A stretch of DNA of 64,000 bases, from contig NZ_BSOT01000019.1 of the NCBI RefSeq assembly GCF_030160655.1, forward strand, positions 62,001 to 126,000. Reading direction: 5' to 3'. Shown here piece after piece: positions 17,892 to 26,509 of this stretch (position 1 is the first letter of the stretch; the number at the start of each line of letters is the position of its first letter). The notes under the pieces were generated by a model, which saw only the letters and a list, made by a program, of their open reading frames with translations, did no database searches and had not been told where the DNA came from. The position numbers and the translations under genes are program-made. This DNA is from Agaribacter marinus. Its GTDB lineage: Bacteria > Pseudomonadota > Gammaproteobacteria > Enterobacterales > Alteromonadaceae.

Positions 17892-18515
17892 CTATTGGTT
17901 TTTTGCTCTTCCAGCGTACAATGCACCAAGTATTAACGTAGATAATAACAATCCTAGATAGGGAGTATTTACACTACTCACTGCAGTATTTACAGCACCA
18001 ATACGAAATTCGGTAATCTCAATATTTTTTAGTTGAGCGCCGGTAATATTAAAATCAATCTCGTCTATACCGTCTAACGCTAATGCTGGAAGCAACATTA
18101 TTTCGTCAAACGTATTCATATCCAAGTTTGAAAACGAGTGACTTGAACTGACTATTCCATTATCGATAAAATCAACATTTAAACCAGTAATCTGGTGTAA
18201 CAAAAAATAATTCCAGTCATTATAAAGAGAGAACGATGTAATTGAAAACTCACTGTTGAGCTTTATATTAACGTTGATCGGATTGGTGTCTGTAATATCG
18301 TCACCGGCACCGCGCAAGCCAACGAACCGCTTATCCCAATCACCATGTTGTCTCAGTACGCCATCAAACAATGCGTCTTCATACAGTATGTTCCAACCAG
18401 TCGGCGCTGTTATAGATAAAGAGTCAATATCATCGTTTGATATGAATGACGCCGAAGCGTTGAATGTAATGGCTGGTAATACTATAGATGACAAGGCCAT
18501 AATAAACTTTTTCAT
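17892..18515 (-). CDS. Secreted protein with PEP-CTERM-like C-terminal sorting signal
   Basis: 207 residues. Signal peptide at 1-23 ending in ASA, a beta-rich body with no known motif, and a C-terminal tripartite tail: a short V-N-T-P motif, a hydrophobic segment (LGLLLSTLILGALYAG) and basic end RAKNQ. This is the layout of PEP-CTERM proteins, which are processed by an exosortase and often co-occur with EPS loci. No exosortase (EpsH) gene is in the window. The neighbour at 18723-19337 is a paralogue sharing the pattern SF-I-DI-S-SI, FVGLRG, N-IEITE-IGA. The ATG at 18515 is preceded by AAAAAGGATTATAT, the same sequence that precedes the paralogue. Confidence 0.75.
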   Translation of the reverse strand: MKKFIMALSSIVLPAITFNASASFISNDDIDSLSITAPTGWNILYEDALFDGVLRQHGDWDKRFVGLRGAGDDITDTNPINVNIKLNSEFSITSFSLYNDWNYFLLHQITGLNVDFIDNGIVSSSHSFSNLDMNTFDEIMLLPALALDGIDEIDFNITGAQLKNIEITEFRIGAVNTAVSSVNTPYLGLLLSTLILGALYAGRAKNQ

Positions 18516-18680
18516 ATATAATCCTTTTTAACTAATTCAATTAGTATTAACTAAGCAAATTAAATGCCAATTGTGTAAGTGCTTGATTGGCTGCCAATAA
18601 ATACTATTCTTTAGTTTAAATATATGCTAATTTTTTGAACACGTAAAGAAAACTGACAGATATTTTTCGGACACAAAAAA

Positions 18681-18698
18681 GCCGCGTAAAAACGCGGC
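18681..18698 (-). terminator. Intrinsic terminator for the second PEP-CTERM-like gene
   Basis: GCCGCG (18681-18686), loop of 6, CGCGGC (18693-18698). Read on the minus strand the hairpin is followed by a run of six T, just downstream of the gene that ends at 18723. Confidence 0.85.
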
Positions 18699-18722
18699 CA
18701 AGATTTATAAGCGTAATATGTT

Positions 18723-19337
18723 TTACACCCTATTGCGCCTAACTAATACAAAACCTATAAATAGAGCAAGTAAGCTGCCCAGAGCTGGTACTGAAGCGCT
18801 AACAGGGTTGGTACTAGCACCGATTTGTATTTCAGTGATTTCAATATTGGTTGCCTGGACGCCACTTATTGCAAACTCGATACTGTCGACGTTCGCGATA
18901 GATAAGGCACTAGCTAACTCAATTTTAGCAAATGTATTCTGGTTCAGCGACGTAAATAAGAAGCTTGACACTACAGAACCTCCAGAAAGAAAATCAACTG
19001 AAAGATCAGTGATTTGTTGATTTAGTATACTACCCCAGTCATTAAATAGTGCAATTGAGTTGATAGTCACTGCGTTAGATAAGTCGATAGAAAAATCGAT
19101 AGTATTAGTACTATTGAGCGCTGCGCCGCTACCCCTTAATCCGACAAAACGATTTGTTTTCGGTCCTTTCTGTGCAGTGTGGCCATCAAACAATGCTTCA
19201 AAATTTAAATGTGTCCAGCCAATTGGAAGAGATATAGAAGACGATGAAATATCACCGGTTGTAATAAAACTAGCTGATGCGTTGTAACTAGAGACTAAAA
19301 GCATGATCAACATCATTTTGGTAAGAATATTCTTCAA
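18723..19337 (-). CDS. Secreted protein with PEP-CTERM-like tail, paralogue of the preceding gene; TTG start
   Basis: 204 residues from a TTG at 19337. I choose this start over the ATG 75 bases further upstream because the TTG is preceded by AAAAAGGATTATAT, identical to the sequence before the paralogue's ATG, and because it gives a signal peptide of matching length (ending SYNASA). Body motifs shared with the paralogue: FVGLRGSGA, ALFNDWGS, QITDLSVDF, NIEITEIQIGA. The C-terminus carries S-V-P-A-L followed by a hydrophobic run and RRNRV, closer to the classical PEP-CTERM tail. The two genes are a tandem duplication; function unknown, perhaps surface or matrix proteins tied to the polysaccharide. 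Each has its own terminator. Confidence 0.75.
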   Translation of the reverse strand: MKNILTKMMLIMLLVSSYNASASFITTGDISSSSISLPIGWTHLNFEALFDGHTAQKGPKTNRFVGLRGSGAALNSTNTIDFSIDLSNAVTINSIALFNDWGSILNQQITDLSVDFLSGGSVVSSFLFTSLNQNTFAKIELASALSIANVDSIEFAISGVQATNIEITEIQIGASTNPVSASVPALGSLLALFIGFVLVRRNRV

Positions 19338-19533
19338 AATATAATCCTTTTTAACTACGTAAATAAATTTCACTAAAAGTACCACTAAGCACTTTATATG
19401 CCAAGCAATCAAAGTTGTTGAATATCAGGGAATTAGGCCACTTTAAACTGACCGAAACTCACACATTCGTCTTGATTTGTAAATTATATTGACAAGTAAC
19501 CATTAATAGCTTGCCCCATATACTTAATATTAG

Positions 19534-21414
19534 TCATATTTCATTTTTTAATTCGCGTATAATTTCGTCAGCCCCTTGTTTGGTTAAATGGCCATAATCA
19601 AATTGAATTGGTGAATTTGGGTCAGTGCGGTATTTACATAGCATATTATCGTCACACATAATCTCGTTAAGATCGTAATAGATCGAATTTAAATGCGGCA
19701 CCATATCTTTCATTTTTTCATTTAATGTAAATTTATTTTTTATAACTGAATCACTGAGGTTCAAACTCTTATTTAGTAAAACTGACCGTGCTAGCAATAG
19801 CGGTAACGCAGTATCATACTCTACAATTGGCCCGAGGAGTATAGTTTTGCTAGAGTTTAAAGATAACGCATTCATAGTTGCTTCAAGATAAGTAAGATCA
19901 TCTTCACGCCAACGCGCAGAAATGAGTATAACGTCAAAGCTTTCTTCAAGCAGTTTTTCAGAGTAAAACCAGTTCATCATGTCTGTACAGCGTGTTTCTC
20001 CTTTAGCCTTTAAGAGAGGGCGACAACCACTTGCATTAATCTGAATCCAATTGTACTGAGGGTAATTTTCAACTAAACTTCCATAAAACATAGCAGCATG
20101 ACTGTCACCAAGTAGTACCGCATTTGGTTTTTCATTTGACGTGCTTGCACATATATTTTTATCATAATCCGCAAAAGAGTTGGTCTTTGACGTACTTGTA
20201 ATAAAACAAAGGTCACGCCTAAATTGTAGTTTATAGTCTGAAAATTCCCTATAATTTACATAATTTGATAGTTGTCGAGCTTGCTCAGGCACATTGCGTA
20301 AATTTAGTTTTTCGTGTGCAAGCAATAGTCCTAAAAGTGCAGTAAAAATAATACATACGGCTGATGTTAACGTTACAGCTACTTTGTCCCAATGTTTTGA
20401 CTTTTCTCCTCGGAAGGGTCGCTCAATAAATTTAGTAGAGAGGAAGGCGGCTAATAAGCTCACTAACAATAAGCTTATTTTTTCTGGTAAACTTATAATT
20501 CCTCCAGAATATAACTTCCAAAATACAACTAACGGCCAATGCCACAAATATAAACTATAGCTTACTTTTCCGATCTCAACGAAAGGTTTACTAGTTAAAA
20601 TACTTCCAGTTATTCCTCCAGAACCGAACAGAATGATTAGAGACGCTCCGACGCAACTATAGAGTGCATTGATGCCGGGAAAAGCATCACTAGACGAAAT
20701 AAGAAAGTAAGGTGCGACAATAAGGGCCAAGCCCATTAACGAGCCAAGACCATTAGATTTTTGTATTATTAATGATTTGTGTATAGCAATAGCTAATACT
20801 GAACCCAAGCCTAACTCCCAAGCTCTAGCGGGCAGCAAGTAGAAGCCAAATGCAGAAAATCCGCCATCTACAGTTAAGTAAAGGCTAAAAGCAAAAGAGA
20901 ATATACAAGCTAGAGAAATTATTTCTAATACCCTGCCTTTAAAATATTTACATATAACAAATAGTATCGGCGGGAAAAAGATATAAAACTGCTCTTCTAC
21001 TGAAAGAGACCACGTATGAAGCAGTGGCTGGGATTCTGCTAGTGGGGAAAAGTAATCTAACTGTGACCAAAAGTAGAAGTTTGATGCGAAAGCTGATGCT
21101 GCTGCAATTGATTCACCAACTTGTTTTTTCTCGGCAGGAAGCATTAACAACTCGGCCATTAAAAGCGTAAAAACAAATACAACGCACAATGCTGGTAATA
21201 TTCGTATTGCTCTTTTTTTATAAAAGTCTAATAAACTGTATGTCTGACTTGATATTTGTGTCAGTAAAATACTAGTGATTAAGAACCCACTAATTACAAA
21301 GAAAACGTCAACTCCCAAGAAACCGCCAGAAATGGCTTTTACATCGAAGTGATAGAGCACTACAGGTAATACAGCTAGAGTGCGCAATCCATCAATGTGT
21401 GCTTGATACTTCAT
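19534..21414 (-). CDS. Acyltransferase 3 (OafA-type) with C-terminal SGNH domain
   Basis: 626 residues. The N-terminal part (about 1-365) is an integral membrane acyltransferase 3 domain: IDGLRTLAVLPVVLYHF with the conserved His, VDVFFVISGFLI, and about 10 membrane segments. The C-terminal periplasmic part carries the SGNH hydrolase motifs: LLGDSHA (Ser438 region) and DYGHLTKQG with the Asp/His pair. AT3-SGNH proteins O-acetylate lipopolysaccharide, capsule or other glycans at the periplasmic face. A paralogue with the same architecture lies at 21855-23756, beyond an insertion-sequence scrap. Probable role: O-acylation of the exopolysaccharide; acceptor unknown. Confidence 0.9.
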   Translation of the reverse strand: MKYQAHIDGLRTLAVLPVVLYHFDVKAISGGFLGVDVFFVISGFLITSILLTQISSQTYSLLDFYKKRAIRILPALCVVFVFTLLMAELLMLPAEKKQVGESIAAASAFASNFYFWSQLDYFSPLAESQPLLHTWSLSVEEQFYIFFPPILFVICKYFKGRVLEIISLACIFSFAFSLYLTVDGGFSAFGFYLLPARAWELGLGSVLAIAIHKSLIIQKSNGLGSLMGLALIVAPYFLISSSDAFPGINALYSCVGASLIILFGSGGITGSILTSKPFVEIGKVSYSLYLWHWPLVVFWKLYSGGIISLPEKISLLLVSLLAAFLSTKFIERPFRGEKSKHWDKVAVTLTSAVCIIFTALLGLLLAHEKLNLRNVPEQARQLSNYVNYREFSDYKLQFRRDLCFITSTSKTNSFADYDKNICASTSNEKPNAVLLGDSHAAMFYGSLVENYPQYNWIQINASGCRPLLKAKGETRCTDMMNWFYSEKLLEESFDVILISARWREDDLTYLEATMNALSLNSSKTILLGPIVEYDTALPLLLARSVLLNKSLNLSDSVIKNKFTLNEKMKDMVPHLNSIYYDLNEIMCDDNMLCKYRTDPNSPIQFDYGHLTKQGADEIIRELKNEI

Positions 21415-21682
21415 ATTTTTAACTCACTTTAGTGCTAGTTTTAAAGAAAAATTTAGGGATTGGATATAACCAAGTGTGGAAGCAAAATCATTGAATCAAC
21501 GATGTCTAAGCTTTAAATTAAAAAATAATAATGACACGATATCCTGTAAATTCAACCCCCTCTCCATTCAGTTTTTAATAGGCTCTCGACTTCCAAACTT
21601 GATGTAATGGCCTCTTCCTTTTTTTTGTATCGTTTTATCATGATTGAATTTTCAAACAACAATCAACTCAGGAGAAAACCAA

Positions 21683-21790
21683 ATGGAGGTTGCAATAACA
21701 GGAATTGATTTAGCAAAAAATACTTTTCATTTAGTATGCTGTAATGACAACAAAACTATTGCTCGTAAGAAAAAACTGATAAGGCATTAA
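21683..21790 (+). mobile_element. IS110-family transposase N-terminal fragment
   Basis: 35 codons starting MEVAITGIDLAKNTFHLV, preceded by a good ribosome site (AGGAGAAAACC). The GIDLAKNTFH motif with its catalytic Asp is the start of the DEDD domain of IS110/IS1111 transposases. The frame stops at 21790; from about 21783 another frame stays open to the end of the neighbouring gene but is not clearly transposase. No further DEDD residues and no serine-containing C-terminal half exist, so this is a dead remnant. It lies in the 440-bp gap (21415-21854) between the two AT3-SGNH genes, in which I see no other gene. Confidence 0.75.
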
Positions 21791-21854
21791 TTATTGCCAT
21801 TTTTAGTCATTGTTCCCAAGCATCGGTGTTTGTCAACGGCGCATGTCGGTTGCT

Positions 21855-23756
21855 CTATAACTTCTTTCCAGCTTCAAACTGCATGTTATTTAAGATAAAG
21901 TTCGCTGCAATTTGAGAACCTTTCTTACTTAAATGGGCTTGGTCAGCAACCATCATGTGACCATTCTCGTAAATTGTGCAACGCCTTTCATTTTTACAAA
22001 AAGCGCTATGGACATTTATTATACTTACTGTGTTATCATTTCCAACAATGTTTATAAATTTTGTAACCGTATCAAGTCCCTGTGATGGCGTCATATCAAA
22101 CTTGTTATTTGGAATTTTCTTCCCTATAAGCCTTGACGCTAAAAATTTGGGACTGCCGAGAGTATAAATTGGTAGTTGATTAATTAATACAACTTGAAAG
22201 TTTTCTTTTTCCAATGCCTTTAACGTATCTAAGATGTCATGTAAGTCATAGCTATTTTTTGTTTCAGCGTAATGCCAGTTCGAAGCTAAAATTACGGTGT
22301 CTATATCATTTTTGCTTAAATAGTCAAAAAAATCGTTATTATTTTTTTTACAGTTTGGCCTAGCTAAGATTTCAATGTTTAGGGTAGGGGGGCAGCCAGC
22401 ATTAGCAAAGACTTGCAAGTCAAATGGGAGATCTTTTGCAGATTTAAACCCGCTAACAAGGTGATTCGCATGTGAATCACCCCATAAAACTGCATTCGAA
22501 TTGGATGTTATACTTTCTATGATACAACTATCAGGCTGCCATTCTGAGAAAGTTTGATTTGTTTTTAAGAAGCAGTTTTTCCAAGAAGAAGAGTCTTCGG
22601 AATATACCTCAACGGAACTTATATCAACTTTAATTCTTTCAGGCATACCTTGCTTTATACTTATGTACCCACCTAAGAATATAAAAAACGCAGAAAAAAC
22701 AATCGTGTAAATTAAAGGCGTTGCTATTGACGAGTTTTTAGACCGCTTCCTAAAGGGTTTTTCAAGTGCATAATACGATAGCAGGCTCAAACCAAGAGTA
22801 ATACATATTAATACCATTTTGTCTAAATTCGTGAAAGGCCTGATTATCCAATATCCATAAAATACGACTACAGGCCAATGCCACAAATAAAGGGAGTAGG
22901 AAATTTTACCAAGGTAAACGAATAAAGGAGAACTTAACATTCTAGAAATGTAGCTGTCATTCGGTCCTGCTGCGATTAGTAGTAACGTGCCAATAACAGG
23001 CAGCAACGCTAAATAGCCGGGGAAGCTAGATGTTTTGTCCAAATACCAAATTGCAAACGCTATTAAGCTTGCACCTATATAGCTCATTGTATTGCTTAGC
23101 TTTTTAAAGTTTAACTTGTTATTGTTTAGCGCCACGGCAAGTGAGGAGCCGGCCAGTAACTCCCAGAACCTCAATGGAGAGACATAGAATGCTGCACTCG
23201 GAGAACTTTTTAAGACTAATGTTCCAGCTATAAAAGAAATTAAAATTAAAAAAACTAGTATTTTAGCAATGTGTTTTTTCAAGTTCTGGTGTAAAAAAGC
23301 CAGCAGGATTGGGAAAATAAAATAATATTGTTCTTCTACTGCTAGGGACCACGTATGCAGGAGAGGTTTTAGCTCTGAAGGGCCAGAAAAATAGTCACTT
23401 TTTAGCCAAAAAAAGAAATTTGAAAGATAAATGGATGTTGCGATTGCGCTCTGGCCAAATTCTTTAAACTCATCAGGCATGAAGAGTAGGTAAGCAAAAA
23501 TAAACGATGCTATTATCATCCCAAAAAGCGCAGGAAATAGGCGTCGCATACGTTTTTCATAAAAATGAGCAAAGTTAAAATTACCACCATCTAAGTCTTT
23601 GAGTGTAATAGAGGTTATTAAGTACCCCGAAATTACAAAAAAGATATCCACTCCAGCATACCCTCCAGATAGAGAATAAAAACCGAAATGAAATAACAGA
23701 ACAGACGAAACCGCGATAGCTCTTAAACCATCAATATCAGGGCGATATTTAATCAT
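21855..23756 (-). CDS. Acyltransferase 3 (OafA-type) with C-terminal SGNH domain, second copy
   Basis: 633 residues, same architecture as the protein at 19534-21414: PDIDGLRAIAVSSVLLFHF, VDIFFVISGYLI and HTWSLAVEEQYY in the membrane acyltransferase part, then LWGDSHANHL and DQAHLSKKG as the SGNH catalytic motifs. The C-terminal halves are clearly diverged, so the two enzymes are not recent copies and may modify different positions or sugars. The 3' end of the gene abuts the IS110 fragment. Upstream on the same strand lie manC and the epimerase gene, so the block reads epimerase, manC, acyltransferase, acyltransferase. Expected location: inner membrane with a periplasmic SGNH domain. Confidence 0.9.
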   Translation of the reverse strand: MIKYRPDIDGLRAIAVSSVLLFHFGFYSLSGGYAGVDIFFVISGYLITSITLKDLDGGNFNFAHFYEKRMRRLFPALFGMIIASFIFAYLLFMPDEFKEFGQSAIATSIYLSNFFFWLKSDYFSGPSELKPLLHTWSLAVEEQYYFIFPILLAFLHQNLKKHIAKILVFLILISFIAGTLVLKSSPSAAFYVSPLRFWELLAGSSLAVALNNNKLNFKKLSNTMSYIGASLIAFAIWYLDKTSSFPGYLALLPVIGTLLLIAAGPNDSYISRMLSSPLFVYLGKISYSLYLWHWPVVVFYGYWIIRPFTNLDKMVLICITLGLSLLSYYALEKPFRKRSKNSSIATPLIYTIVFSAFFIFLGGYISIKQGMPERIKVDISSVEVYSEDSSSWKNCFLKTNQTFSEWQPDSCIIESITSNSNAVLWGDSHANHLVSGFKSAKDLPFDLQVFANAGCPPTLNIEILARPNCKKNNNDFFDYLSKNDIDTVILASNWHYAETKNSYDLHDILDTLKALEKENFQVVLINQLPIYTLGSPKFLASRLIGKKIPNNKFDMTPSQGLDTVTKFINIVGNDNTVSIINVHSAFCKNERRCTIYENGHMMVADQAHLSKKGSQIAANFILNNMQFEAGKKL

Positions 23757-23827
23757 AATTTTTTTATTCTCATCGGACAGGTGTGCTTATTGCTAAGAGT
23801 TTATTTTTGCAATAGTGTTATTCTTAA

Positions 23828-25234
23828 CTAATCCACTCGCCCATATCGGTCTGAATACCTAACAATATCGTCTTCACCTAAGTAAGAACCAGATTGAACC
23901 TCGATAAGTTCAAGTAAGATTTTGCCTGGATTTTCGAGTGCATGTACGACTCCAACGGGAATGTACACCGATTCATTTTCAGTCACTAATTTAGTTTCTT
24001 CACCAATCGTGACACTTGCCGTACCACTGACCACTATCCAATGCTCAGCTCGATGATGATGCATTTGCACTGATAGCTTTTCACCAGGCTTAACAGTTAT
24101 CCGCTTTACTTGATATCGTTCACCATTATCGATACTGTCGTAACTTCCCCATGGCCTAAACACTTCTCGGTGAAATTCGAACTCAGGTCGCTTTTCTGAC
24201 TTAAGTCGGCTTACCACTTTTTTGATGTCTTGTACTTTGTCTCGATTGGCAACCATTACCGCGTCTTTGGTTTCAACCACTACCACACTATCCAGGCCTA
24301 TAACACTGACCATGCGCTCTTCAGCGTTGACATAGCTATTGCTAACGCCCTCAAGAATAACGTCGCCTGAGACTGCATTATCTGCATTATCTTTGTTACT
24401 GGTATTCCATAAGGAGCTCCAACTGCCGACATCATCCCATCCTGCATCCAAAGGCACCATGCATGCATCAGATGTTTTTTCCATGACAGCGTAATCGATT
24501 GATTCGTCTGGGCAAGCCTCAAAAGCCGTTTTTTCCAACCTAACAAAATCGAGATCGTCTGACGTTCTCTCGCAAGCTTTTTCACAGGCTGCATAAATAT
24601 CGGGTCGATGCTTTTTTAGTTCTCGCAAATACACATTTGTTTTAAACATAAACATACCACTATTCCAATAATATTTACCTGTAGATAAATATGCCTCTGC
24701 GGTTTTTTTGTCTGGCTTTTCTACAAATTCAGAGACAACGAAGCCATGTGTATTTTTATTACCTGATTTGATATACCCGTAGCCCGTATGAGCTTCCTGA
24801 GGTACTATACCAAAAGTGACTAATTTGTCTTGACCGGCTAGTTTATAAGCTTTATCTATAGCTTCTTCGAAGGCTTTATTGTCTTTAATTAAATGATCTG
24901 CTGCCAGTACTAATAACATTTGTTCTGGCGCCTTTTTACTTGCTAACATCGCGGCCACTGCAATCGCTGGGGCAGTATTTCTTCCTACCGGCTCGAGTAA
25001 AATTGCATCATTTTTTGATGAAATCTGACGTAACTGTTCTGCCGCTAGAAAGCGATGGTCTTCGTTGCAAATTATTAGTGCACTATCGACTTTCTCTTTT
25101 GGTAGGCGTAACAATGTGTCTTGCAGCATAGTATGTTCAGAGGTTAGTCTAAGGAATTGTTTGGGCAACGCCGCTCTTGACTTTGGCCAAAGGCGGCTTC
25201 CAGTGCCGCCAGCTAGTATTACAGGTTTGATCAT
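23828..25234 (-). CDS. manC: Mannose-1-phosphate guanylyltransferase / mannose-6-phosphate isomerase
   Basis: 468 residues from the ATG at 25234. I prefer this start to an ATG 27 bases upstream because an AGGA site is 8 bases before it and because the protein then starts directly at [17 protein letters not shown], the pyrophosphorylase signature. Other guanylyltransferase motifs: FVEKPD and [10 protein letters not shown]. The C-terminal type II phosphomannose isomerase cupin is present, with [25 protein letters not shown] and its metal-binding His residues. The bifunctional enzyme turns fructose-6-phosphate to mannose-6-phosphate and mannose-1-phosphate plus GTP to GDP-mannose; a phosphomannomutase would be needed elsewhere. 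It implies mannose, fucose or a derivative in the polysaccharide. Confidence 0.95.
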   Translation of the reverse strand: MIKPVILAGGTGSRLWPKSRAALPKQFLRLTSEHTMLQDTLLRLPKEKVDSALIICNEDHRFLAAEQLRQISSKNDAILLEPVGRNTAPAIAVAAMLASKKAPEQMLLVLAADHLIKDNKAFEEAIDKAYKLAGQDKLVTFGIVPQEAHTGYGYIKSGNKNTHGFVVSEFVEKPDKKTAEAYLSTGKYYWNSGMFMFKTNVYLRELKKHRPDIYAACEKACERTSDDLDFVRLEKTAFEACPDESIDYAVMEKTSDACMVPLDAGWDDVGSWSSLWNTSNKDNADNAVSGDVILEGVSNSYVNAEERMVSVIGLDSVVVVETKDAVMVANRDKVQDIKKVVSRLKSEKRPEFEFHREVFRPWGSYDSIDNGERYQVKRITVKPGEKLSVQMHHHRAEHWIVVSGTASVTIGEETKLVTENESVYIPVGVVHALENPGKILLELIEVQSGSYLGEDDIVRYSDRYGRVD

Positions 25235-25291
25235 TCTTTTTCCTATTAAGCGCTTAATCATGGTTAGTATTTACATAACCGACTAACCATC

Positions 25292-26308
25292 TTATCGACC
25301 GTAATACGATTTGTACCAGTCAACAAATTTGCTTATTCCCTCATCAAGATCGGTTGAAGGACGATACCCTACATCATTCACTAATGCTTCGACATCGGCA
25401 TACGTTGCCTCGACATCGCCCGGCTGCATAGGTAGCATATTTTTTTCTGCAGTTTTTCCAAGTGCTTTTTCGATTGTTTCAATAAAAGTCAACAAGTGAA
25501 CCGGCGTTTGAGCTCCTATATTGTATACTCGCCATGGCGCTTTACTGGAGCTTGGTTTTGGTGCCTTACCATCCCAATCAGGGTTTGCTTTAGCTATATG
25601 AAGAGTAGACTGAACAACACCCTCTACAATATCATCTATGTAAGTAAAGTCTCTACGATGGTTACCATAATTGTATACGTCAATAGGCTTACCTTCACTT
25701 ATTGATTTGGTAAACTTAAATGGTGCCATGTCGGGTCGCCCCCAAGGTCCATATACAGTAAAGAACCGAAGTCCAGTTGTGGGTAAGTCGTAAAGGTTAC
25801 TATATGTATGCGCCATCAACTCATTTGCTTTTTTACTTGCTGCATAAAGTGAGACTGGGTGATCTACATTGTCGTCGATTGAAAATGGCATTTTTTCGTT
25901 CGCACCGTAAACAGAACTGCTTGAGGCATAACAAAGGTGTTTAGCTTTATTATGTCTACAGCCTTCTAGTATATTCATAAAGCCAATGATATTTGAATCT
26001 ATGTAAGCATGCGGATTTTCGATAGAATATCTCACGCCAGCTTGTGCTGCCAGATGGATAACGTGAGTAAATTGGTGTTCTTTAAATAGGGTTTCCATAG
26101 CGCTCTTGTCAGCAATATCCATTTTCATGAAGCTGAAGTTATCGGCGTTTGGGTGCTCGTTTATCCACTCTATTCTAGATTCCTTTAAACTTACATCGTA
26201 GTAATCATTATTGTTGTCTATCCCCACAACTTCTATTGCGTCATCTAATAGTTTACGTACGGTATGTGAGCCAATAAACCCAGATGCACCGGTTACTAAT
26301 ATTTTCAC
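25292..26308 (-). CDS. NAD-dependent sugar epimerase, UDP-glucuronate 4-epimerase-like
   Basis: 338 residues, extended short-chain dehydrogenase fold: GASGFIGS (7-14) binds NAD, SSSSVYG and YAASKK give the Ser-Tyr-Lys catalytic set, and RFFTVYGPWGRPDMA is the signature of the CapI/GAE-type UDP-glucuronate 4-epimerases. It would supply UDP-galacturonate from UDP-glucuronate for the exopolysaccharide. The start is GTG at 26308 with AAGG 8 bases ahead. manC follows on the same strand. UDP-glucose dehydrogenase, the expected partner, is not in the window. Related 4-epimerases acting on other UDP-sugars cannot be excluded. Confidence 0.88.
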   Translation of the reverse strand: MKILVTGASGFIGSHTVRKLLDDAIEVVGIDNNNDYYDVSLKESRIEWINEHPNADNFSFMKMDIADKSAMETLFKEHQFTHVIHLAAQAGVRYSIENPHAYIDSNIIGFMNILEGCRHNKAKHLCYASSSSVYGANEKMPFSIDDNVDHPVSLYAASKKANELMAHTYSNLYDLPTTGLRFFTVYGPWGRPDMAPFKFTKSISEGKPIDVYNYGNHRRDFTYIDDIVEGVVQSTLHIAKANPDWDGKAPKPSSSKAPWRVYNIGAQTPVHLLTFIETIEKALGKTAEKNMLPMQPGDVEATYADVEALVNDVGYRPSTDLDEGISKFVDWYKSYYGR

Positions 26309-26509
26309 TTGATTACCTTAATGTTTGTCGATTGCCCGTTTCGATTAATTAGGAATGATAAATCCTAAAACCATCTTACGTCAGATTATGCCATGAATTT
26401 TTTTTTTCTATAAATAAATTCTTGATTATAATCAAAGTAGCTTTAGGTTGTTTAACATTCGGTACTATGATTTTATACATTGTTAACCTCTGGGCTACAT
26501 GTAAGTTGC

